DNA of 42,000 nucleotides, from NCBI GenBank assembly GCA_020161315.1, contig JAIUOH010000028.1, forward strand, positions 1 to 42,000. Reading direction: 5' to 3'. How positions within the stretch are numbered: position 1 is the stretch's first letter; the number at the start of each line of letters is the position of its first letter. Positions 34,758 to 42,000 of the stretch are shown one piece after another. The notes beneath the pieces were generated by a model that worked only from the letters and a program-made list of their open reading frames with translations, did not search any database and was not told where the DNA came from. A program made the translations under genes and the position numbers. Origin of the DNA: Actinomycetota bacterium. Lineage in GTDB: Bacteria > Actinomycetota > Actinomycetes > Actinomycetales > Microbacteriaceae.

Positions 34758-35705
34758 AGCACCACCCGCACGGCCGACCCTCTCGGCGCGATCGATTCGA
34801 CCGAGATGCGCATCTTGCATGCGCTCGCGACTACGGGCTCGCTGACACAGGCCGCGGCGACCCTCGGGCTGAGTCAGCCCGCGGTGAGCCAGCGCATTAA
34901 GCGCGTCGAGACTCGGCTCGCGGTGCCCCTGATCGAGCGTCAGGGCCGCGGCATCAGGCTGACCACAGCCGGCAACATTCTTGCCGATCACGCTCGCACC
35001 GTCGTCGCCGAGATCGAGGCGGCGCTGGCCGCGATCGATGACCTGCGCGGCGAGCGGGGCGGTGCGCTTCGACTCGTGGCGTTTCCGAGCGCGAGCGCGA
35101 CCATTGTGCCCGCGATCATGCGCCTGCTTGCGAGTGAGGCGCCAGATGTGTCGCTGCAGTACCGGGAGGCCGAGCCCCCGGCCGCAATCGGCATGTTGCG
35201 CGACGGCGAAGTCGATTGCGCACTGATTTTTGACTACGAGGGCGCGGCCGAGCTGCCGGCAGGCAGCACCTTCACCCCGCTCTGGCGCGAAACGGTAAGT
35301 CTTGTAGTGAGCGAGGATCGCGCGGCCGGTCTCACCTCGGCCCAGCTAGGCGACTACGCGGGCGAGCACTGGATCGCCGGCTGCGAGAAGTGCCGCGGGC
35401 ATCTGATGGCCGCCGCCGCAGAGTACGGATTTGAACCAGAGATTATCCAAGAGACCGATAACGTGCCGGCAATGCTCGCTATGGCTGCCGCTGGTGGAGC
35501 CGTCTCTATGGTGCCAGGCCTCGCGCTTGCTGCGGCGCGCACTTTGCCCGATGACGCGGTCGCACTGCCGCTCGACCCGCCTCGCTACCGCACCATCGGT
35601 CTCGTCTCGATGAGTACCGCAAACGAGAGCCCCCAGGTGCGCCTGTGCAAGCGCCTGCTCTCGCACATCGATGGAACATGCTGGAATCTCGAGGCCGCCG
35701 CGTGA
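34755..35705 (+). CDS. LysR-family transcriptional regulator
   Basis: A 316-residue regulator. The N-terminal winged helix (about residues 14-75) has MRILHALATTGSLTQAAATL, SQPAVSQRIKRVETRL and LIERQGRGIRLTTAG. The ligand-binding domain spans about 100-300 and has no recognisable specificity residue. No Shine-Dalgarno is visible. The -10 ends 6 bases before the ATG, so it is probably translated from a leaderless message. The stop overlaps the GTG start of a transporter gene (GTGA), so it most likely controls that transporter as well as itself. Confidence 0.9.
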   Translation: MSTTRTADPLGAIDSTEMRILHALATTGSLTQAAATLGLSQPAVSQRIKRVETRLAVPLIERQGRGIRLTTAGNILADHARTVVAEIEAALAAIDDLRGERGGALRLVAFPSASATIVPAIMRLLASEAPDVSLQYREAEPPAAIGMLRDGEVDCALIFDYEGAAELPAGSTFTPLWRETVSLVVSEDRAAGLTSAQLGDYAGEHWIAGCEKCRGHLMAAAAEYGFEPEIIQETDNVPAMLAMAAAGGAVSMVPGLALAAARTLPDDAVALPLDPPRYRTIGLVSMSTANESPQVRLCKRLLSHIDGTCWNLEAAA

Positions 35706-37027
35706 GCGCGGCAGTACTCACGGCAACCGAGCAGAAGCTGGCGCAGCGACGCACGCTGCTTGTGCTGGCGAGCGCAACGATTCTTGGCGGGCTCGGCGTG
35801 GGTGCCTCGCTCTCGGTGGGTGCCCTGTTGCTCGCAGAGGTCAGCGGCAGCGACGCGATCTCGGGCCTCGCCTCCGCGATGTTTAACGCTGGCGCCGCGG
35901 TTGCGGGCATTCCGCTCGCAAAGCTGGCAGCGAAGCGCGGCCGTCGGGTTGCGCTCGTTGGCGGCAGCTTTGTGGCCATGGTCGGCGCGTTCGTCGCCAT
36001 CTTTGGCACGGTGATCGGCCAGTGGTTTGTGCTGGCGCTCGGCATCGCGCTGCTCGGCGTAGCGAGCACCGTGCAGTTGCTTTCGAGATTTGCGGCGACC
36101 GACCTGGCGGCACCGTCAAATCGTGCTCGCGACCTTTCGCTCGTGGTGTGGTCGATCACGGTCGGCGCGGTAGTGGGGCCAAACCTGCTCGCGCCCGGTG
36201 CGGCGATGGGTGAGCTGCTCGGGCTCACACCGCTCGCCGGCGTATTCGTGTTTCCGATCATCGCGCAGGCGCTCGCGGTCTGCGTGAACTGGTTTGGGCT
36301 TCGACCAGACCCTCTGCTTGCGGCGCGGGCGATCGCGGCCGAACGGGGCGACGAGTCGGCGTCAGCTGCGCGGCAGGGCACCGCTCAGCCAGACCTGAAG
36401 GTGGGGGAGCGCACCGACACCGGCACCATAGTGCAGCCCCGCGCGAGTATGCGGCGCGCACAGGTGCTCACGATCTTTTCGATCGCAATGGCGCAGGCGA
36501 TCATGGTTGCGCTCATGGCGATGACCCCACTGCACCTCATGCATCACGAGGGCACCCCCGAGATCGTTGGGTTCACCCTTTCGCTACACATCGCAGGAAT
36601 GTATGCGCTGTCGCCGCTGTTCGGCTACCTGGCCGGTCGCATTGGCAGTTTGCCGACGATCAGCATCGGGTGGGCGGTGCTGGTTGTCGCTGTGGTGCTT
36701 GCCGCGCTCTCGGGCTCGTCGCACACGCTCGTGCAGGTTGCGCTGACACTTGTCGGCATCGGCTGGGGCTTTGTGACCGTTGCCGGGGCGGCGCTGCTGA
36801 CCGCAATCACCCCGAGCGCTGAGCGCCCAATCTGGCAGGGGCGCTCTGACACGTTTATGAGCGCGGCCGGCGCGGTTGCTGGTGTGCTCTCTGGCATCAT
36901 CTTTGCGCTGGGTGACTTCACGTACCTCGCCATCGCATCGGGCGGTCTGCTCGCCCTCGGTGCGATCGCCTCATTGCAAATCAGTGCGACGAAGCGCCGG
37001 GCGATCCAGCGTGCTGAAACCCACTAG
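35702..37027 (+). CDS. MFS transporter
   Basis: A 441-residue major facilitator with about 12 membrane segments in two halves. These are separated by a charged cytoplasmic loop near residues 200-245 (RAIAAERGDESASAARQGTA). The first half has LVLASATILGGLGVGASLSVGALLLAEVSG and AAKRGRRVALVGG (the loop 2-3 basic motif). It may be a drug or metabolite exporter. The start is taken as GTG at 35702, overlapping the lysR stop, with CGAGG upstream. An in-frame ATG at 35678 is inside lysR and less likely. The cargo is unknown. Confidence 0.87.
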   Translation: MSAAVLTATEQKLAQRRTLLVLASATILGGLGVGASLSVGALLLAEVSGSDAISGLASAMFNAGAAVAGIPLAKLAAKRGRRVALVGGSFVAMVGAFVAIFGTVIGQWFVLALGIALLGVASTVQLLSRFAATDLAAPSNRARDLSLVVWSITVGAVVGPNLLAPGAAMGELLGLTPLAGVFVFPIIAQALAVCVNWFGLRPDPLLAARAIAAERGDESASAARQGTAQPDLKVGERTDTGTIVQPRASMRRAQVLTIFSIAMAQAIMVALMAMTPLHLMHHEGTPEIVGFTLSLHIAGMYALSPLFGYLAGRIGSLPTISIGWAVLVVAVVLAALSGSSHTLVQVALTLVGIGWGFVTVAGAALLTAITPSAERPIWQGRSDTFMSAAGAVAGVLSGIIFALGDFTYLAIASGGLLALGAIASLQISATKRRAIQRAETH

Positions 37028-37051
37028 CCGACGGCGCTAAACTAGATGGCG

Positions 37052-38572
37052 ATGTCTACAGCCACAGATCCCCAGTTCTCGACCGCGACCGGCAGCGATG
37101 TGCGCGTGCGCTTCTGCCCGTCACCCACCGGCACCCCGCACGTCGGCATGGTGCGCACCGCCCTGTTTAACTGGGCCTACGCGCGTCACACCGGCGGCAC
37201 CTTCGTGTTTCGCATCGAAGACACCGACGCTGCGCGCGATAGCGAAGAGAGCTACGGCCAGATTCTCGATTCGCTGCGTTGGCTCGGTCTCGACTGGGAT
37301 GAGGGCATCGACGTGGGCGGCCCCCATGAGCCGTACCGGCAGTCACAGCGCGGCGAGATTTACCGCGATGTCGCGGATCGCCTGCTCGCTGCGGGCTACC
37401 TCTATGAGAGCTACTCGACCGCAGAAGAGATCGATGCTCGCAACGAGGCGGCCGGCCGCCCTAAGCAGCTCGGCTACGACAACTTCGACCGCGAGCTGAG
37501 CGACGAGCAGAAGGCCGCGTTCCGTGCCGAGGGCCGAGAGCCCGCACTGCGCTTCCGCGTGCCCGAGATCGACCTCGGCTTCGATGACCTCGTGCGCGGC
37601 GACATCAACTTCCCTGCGGGCAACACGATCGACTTCGTCGTGGTGCGCCCGAACGGTGCACCGCTCTACACCCTGACCAACCCCGTCGACGACGCGCTCA
37701 TGGGCGTGACGCACGTGCTCCGCGGTGAAGACCTGCTCTCGTCGACCCCGCGCCAGATCGCGCTGCACCGCGCGCTCGTTGAGCTCGGCATTGAGCAGGC
37801 GATCCCGCGCTTCGGCCACTTGCCGTACGTCATGGGTGAGGGCAACAAGAAGCTTTCGAAGCGCGACCCCGAGTCGAACCTGCTGCACCACCGAGACCGC
37901 GGCTTCATTCCAGAGGGCCTGCTCAACTACCTGTCGCTGCTTGGCTGGTCGCTTGCTGCCGACCGTGACGTGTTTACCCGCGACGAAATGATCGCCGCGT
38001 TTGACGTCACTGATGTGAACCCGAATCCGGCCCGCTTCGACCAGAAGAAGGCCGACTCGATCAACGCCGACCACATTCGCTTGCTGAGCGAAGAAGACTT
38101 CGGTCAGCGTATTTTGCCGTACCTCATCGCAGGTGGCGCGCTGCCCGTCGAGCCGAACGAGGCGCAGCTCGCGACCGTGCAGGCCGCGGTGCCGCTCGTG
38201 CAGAGCCGCGTCACCGTGCTGAGCGAGGTTGTCGGCATGATGGGCTTCCTGTTCACCAGTGCCGATGCGCTCGAGTACCAAGACGATGCGCTGAAGTCGC
38301 TCGGGGCAGACTCGACCCAGGTGCTCGAGGCAAGCATCGCGGCGCTCGAAGCTCTCGGCGAGGGTGACTGGCAGACCGAGCCGATCCAGGCTGCGCTGCA
38401 GGGCGCGCTCATTGATGGCCTTGGCCTCAAGCCCCGCGTCGCCTTCGGTGCGCTGCGCGTAGCGGCCTCGGGCCGTCGTGTGTCACCCCCGCTCTTCGAA
38501 TCGTTTGAGCTGCTCGGCCGCGATGAGACGCTTGCGCGACTGCGCAGGCTCGCCGCGCACCTCGCGGCATAA
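37052..38572 (+). CDS. gltX: Glutamate-tRNA ligase
   Basis: A 506-residue class I aminoacyl-tRNA synthetase. The HIGH motif is in [20 protein letters not shown], and the KMSKS-type motif in [27 protein letters not shown] and [21 protein letters not shown] are typical of the bacterial enzyme, and the C-terminal anticodon-binding domain is complete. Two close ATG codons exist (37046 and 37052). I took 37052 because TAAACT (37038-37043) could be a -10 and would make it leaderless. The difference is two residues. In related genomes gltX sits next to ilvE and an FAH gene. Confidence 0.96.
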   Translation: MSTATDPQFSTATGSDVRVRFCPSPTGTPHVGMVRTALFNWAYARHTGGTFVFRIEDTDAARDSEESYGQILDSLRWLGLDWDEGIDVGGPHEPYRQSQRGEIYRDVADRLLAAGYLYESYSTAEEIDARNEAAGRPKQLGYDNFDRELSDEQKAAFRAEGREPALRFRVPEIDLGFDDLVRGDINFPAGNTIDFVVVRPNGAPLYTLTNPVDDALMGVTHVLRGEDLLSSTPRQIALHRALVELGIEQAIPRFGHLPYVMGEGNKKLSKRDPESNLLHHRDRGFIPEGLLNYLSLLGWSLAADRDVFTRDEMIAAFDVTDVNPNPARFDQKKADSINADHIRLLSEEDFGQRILPYLIAGGALPVEPNEAQLATVQAAVPLVQSRVTVLSEVVGMMGFLFTSADALEYQDDALKSLGADSTQVLEASIAALEALGEGDWQTEPIQAALQGALIDGLGLKPRVAFGALRVAASGRRVSPPLFESFELLGRDETLARLRRLAAHLAA

Positions 38573-38582
38573 CTCACCATTC

Positions 38583-39320
38583 ATGGAGTCACAGTTGAGC
38601 GAACGAGCTGTCGCAGACGGGGCGGCACGGTACGCGACCCCCGGATCCCGCGCGGCCGCTACCGGCGCGCGCTACGCGACCATTTCGGCGATGTTTGTCG
38701 GCATTCTGCTGATCTCGAATGTGGTGGCGGTCAAGCCGATTGCGTTCGGTGCGGTCAGTCTTGGTGATTTTTCGCTTCCAATGGTGTTCGACGGGGGAGT
38801 GTTTCTCTTTCCGCTTGCGTACGTGCTGGGCGACTTGCTCGCTGAAGTTTACGGACTGAAGGCTTCGCGCCGCGCAATCTTCACGGCGTTCGGGCTTGCG
38901 CTTGTCGCCTCGCTCACAATTTTCGTGGTGCAGATTTCGCCGCCCGCGGCCGGTTGGGAAAACCAAGAAGCATTCGCGGCGGTGCTGGGTTTTGTGCCGA
39001 GGATCGTGGCGGCCAGCCTCATCGCGTTTCTTGTAGGCCAGCTCATGAATGCGTGGGTGCTTGACCGCTTGCGCCGCCGCACCTCAGGGCGCCTGCTGCG
39101 CACTCGCCTCATCGCGTCGACCCTTGTTGGGCAATTCTTTGACACGCTGATCTTCTGCACCATCGCATTTGCCGGTGTGATCACGGGCATCGATTTCGTG
39201 ATGTACATCGTGCTCGGCTACGTGGTGAAGGTGCTCGCAGAGGTGGTGCTGCTGCCGATCACGACTCGTGTGATCAAAAGGGTGCGCGCAGCCGAAGCCC
39301 TCGAAATCTCGGCTAGCTAA
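38583..39320 (+). CDS. yhhQ: Queuosine precursor transporter (YhhQ/QPTR family)
   Basis: A 245-residue membrane protein of COG1738 with about six hydrophobic segments. ATISAMFVGILLISNVVAVKPIAFG starts the conserved region. FLFPLAYVLGDLLAEVYG is the family's most conserved helix. The IASTLVGQFFDTLIFCTIAF segment matches the second motif. E. coli YhhQ imports preQ0 and preQ1; others import queuine. The tgt gene lies 0.9 kb away on the opposite strand, which fits base salvage. The ATG at 38583 is 10 bases after gltX and has no strong ribosome site. The first 30 residues are polar. Confidence 0.9.
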   Translation: MESQLSERAVADGAARYATPGSRAAATGARYATISAMFVGILLISNVVAVKPIAFGAVSLGDFSLPMVFDGGVFLFPLAYVLGDLLAEVYGLKASRRAIFTAFGLALVASLTIFVVQISPPAAGWENQEAFAAVLGFVPRIVAASLIAFLVGQLMNAWVLDRLRRRTSGRLLRTRLIASTLVGQFFDTLIFCTIAFAGVITGIDFVMYIVLGYVVKVLAEVVLLPITTRVIKRVRAAEALEISAS

Positions 39321-39322
39321 CC

Positions 39323-40207
39323 GTGCTGAGCGTAGTTCTATCGCTCGTCGCTGCGACGATCTGGGGAGGCTCCGACTTTTCCGCGGGAATCGCCTCGCGT
39401 AAATCCGGTGCGCTGTATACGTCGCTGTTCACTTTTCTCGGGGCGACGGCGCTGCTCGTCATCGCGGTGCCGGTGTTTGGTACGGACTGGTCGGGTGCGG
39501 CGATCTCTGCGGGGCTTGCCGCTGCCCTCTGCGCCACGGTTGGATTCGTCGCGTTCTATGCGGGGTTGGCGCTTGCCCCGATCGGAGTGGTGACCGCAAT
39601 CGTAGCCGCGCTCGAAGTTGTGGTTCCCGTGATCGTTGCGGTGATCTGGAAGGGTGAACACCTACCCGTGCTGGGGTGGGTCGGTGTTGTCGCCGCCGGT
39701 GCCGGCGCTGTGATCGTCGGGGCCTCGGAGGGTGGCCTTGGGGGTGCTGGTGTGCGCGCTGTGATACTTGCCGTTGTCGGCGGCGTTGGCTTCGGGCTGT
39801 CGGTGGTCTCACTCGATTTCGCACCGGCGGAGTCTGGCTTCTTAGCGCCAGGAGTTGAGATGCTCGGCGGGTTGGTGCTTGTTGCTCTGATGCTGCTAGC
39901 TGCAGGCGCTACGCCAGGCCTGAAACGTTCGCTCGAACCCCTCGCCATGTTTGTTCCGGGCGCCGGTAGCCCCCGAGCGGGCCTTGGGTTTGGTCTGCTG
40001 GCGGGAGTGTTGCAGGGGGTCGCCAATATCGTCTTGATGCTTGCGCTTTGGAGCGGGCAGCTTGCGGTGGTCGGAGCAATCAGCGCACTCTACCCGGTGA
40101 GCGCGGCCTTGCTGGCTTGGGCGATACTGAAGGAACGGCTCACAAAGCCCCTCATTATTGGCATCGCCATCGCCCTGCTTGGCTGCGTGCTACTCGGAAT
40201 CGCGTAG
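39323..40207 (+). CDS. EamA/DMT-family transporter
   Basis: A 294-residue membrane protein with ten hydrophobic segments in two EamA repeats. VVLSLVAATIWGGSDFSAGIA is the first helix with the typical WGGSDF pattern. LEVVVPVIVAVIWKGEHLP closes the first half and AILKERLTKPLIIGIAIALLG the second. These transporters export metabolites or amino acids, and some import. The start is GTG at 39323, directly after the stop of the queuosine-precursor transporter (2-base gap), so they are co-transcribed. The substrate is unknown. It converges on tgt with 20 bases between. Confidence 0.88.
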   Translation: MLSVVLSLVAATIWGGSDFSAGIASRKSGALYTSLFTFLGATALLVIAVPVFGTDWSGAAISAGLAAALCATVGFVAFYAGLALAPIGVVTAIVAALEVVVPVIVAVIWKGEHLPVLGWVGVVAAGAGAVIVGASEGGLGGAGVRAVILAVVGGVGFGLSVVSLDFAPAESGFLAPGVEMLGGLVLVALMLLAAGATPGLKRSLEPLAMFVPGAGSPRAGLGFGLLAGVLQGVANIVLMLALWSGQLAVVGAISALYPVSAALLAWAILKERLTKPLIIGIAIALLGCVLLGIA

Positions 40208-40227
40208 CGCGGCTTGCGAGTGCAACG

Positions 40228-41811
<1,584 letters not shown>

Positions 41812-41817
41812 AGGGAA

Positions 41818-42000
41818 TCCTCACTAGCTCTTGAGAAACATTATTCGGTAATGCGCTCGGGCTTATGAGAAAAAGATCGGCTTCTCGGAGAATCCTTGGT
41901 TGGGTTGTGTACGGGTGGTGTCTGGTCCTTGAGAACTCAATAGTGTGCACTTGATTGTCAAATGCCAAATTATTAGATCATCACAGTTTTTGTTGTGGTG
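41818..42000 (+). promoter_or_regulatory. rrn leader: Leader of an rRNA operon (16S gene lies beyond the window)
   Basis: From about 41820 to the end there is no gene. The palindrome-like TTGAGAACTCAATAGTGTG near 41929-41947 is a conserved sequence of actinobacterial rRNA leaders and spacers, where it takes part in processing. The AT-rich stretch with TCAAATGCCAAATTATTAG and the final GTTTTTGTTGTGG resemble the region just before the 16S start. Assignment rests on these motifs and the promoters; the 16S sequence itself is not visible. The stretch 41527-41690 upstream shows nothing I can name. Confidence 0.7.

Overview
The window is about 65 percent or more G+C by eye. Its codon use, leaderless GTG/ATG starts, short operons joined by ATGA overlaps, DUF222/HNH protein and tRNA-adjacent intergenic style all suggest an actinobacterium. 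Gene content and order (rpsP-khpA-rimM-trmD-rplS-lepB-rnhB, murI-rph-rdgB, leuB-ilvE-FAH ... gltX, and an rRNA operon leader at the right edge) fit Microbacteriaceae, perhaps a Leucobacter-like genus. The genus is an inference. This is chromosomal backbone with a few accessory insertions.

Left edge (1-850): the start of an IS3-type transposase (minus strand) abuts a 5'-truncated DUF222/HNH endonuclease gene, and a small 15-bp tandem repeat follows. Then come a minus-strand YbdK-type carboxylate-amine ligase and a tightly coupled plus-strand operon (2238-10555). The operon encodes a peptide ABC importer (lipoprotein, double ATPase, two permeases), an S33 proline-iminopeptidase-like hydrolase and an Xaa-Pro aminopeptidase. 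Together these look like a proline-peptide uptake and breakdown unit.

10556-20860: ribosome and RNA maintenance genes (rpsP, khpA, rimM, trmD, a VOC protein, rplS, lepB, rnhB, murI, rph, rdgB). Folded leader candidates precede rpsP and rplS. A 1013-residue kinase/M23-like/class III aminotransferase fusion is translationally coupled to rdgB and probably phosphorylates and then eliminates an amino alcohol. A tRNA-Leu(UAG) with a strong hairpin terminator closes the block.

20860-29620: a small duplicated beta-rich protein, a CPA2-type antiporter and a heterodimeric ABC exporter pair. The exporter's 5' region carries a 20-codon leader ORF, a GC hairpin and a plausible WhiB7-like promoter, which is the best regulatory candidate here. 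leuB, ilvE and a fumarylacetoacetase-family gene follow.

29620-37030: an acetaldehyde/alcohol module (GAF regulator, aldehyde dehydrogenase, DUF779) with several palindromes between regulator and dehydrogenase, then rlmN and a LysR-MFS pair with a palindrome across the lysR start. This block separates the leuB-ilvE-FAH group from gltX.

37030-42000: gltX, a queuosine-precursor transporter, an EamA transporter and a convergent tgt whose base-binding loop differs from the classical bacterial preQ1 enzyme. The last 300 bases hold tandem promoters and the leader of an rRNA operon that starts beyond the window. I found no CRISPR array, prophage or obvious defence island. The most promising undescribed items are the exporter leader ORF, the divergent Tgt with its transporter, the fusion phospho-lyase and the repeat copy inside rdgB.
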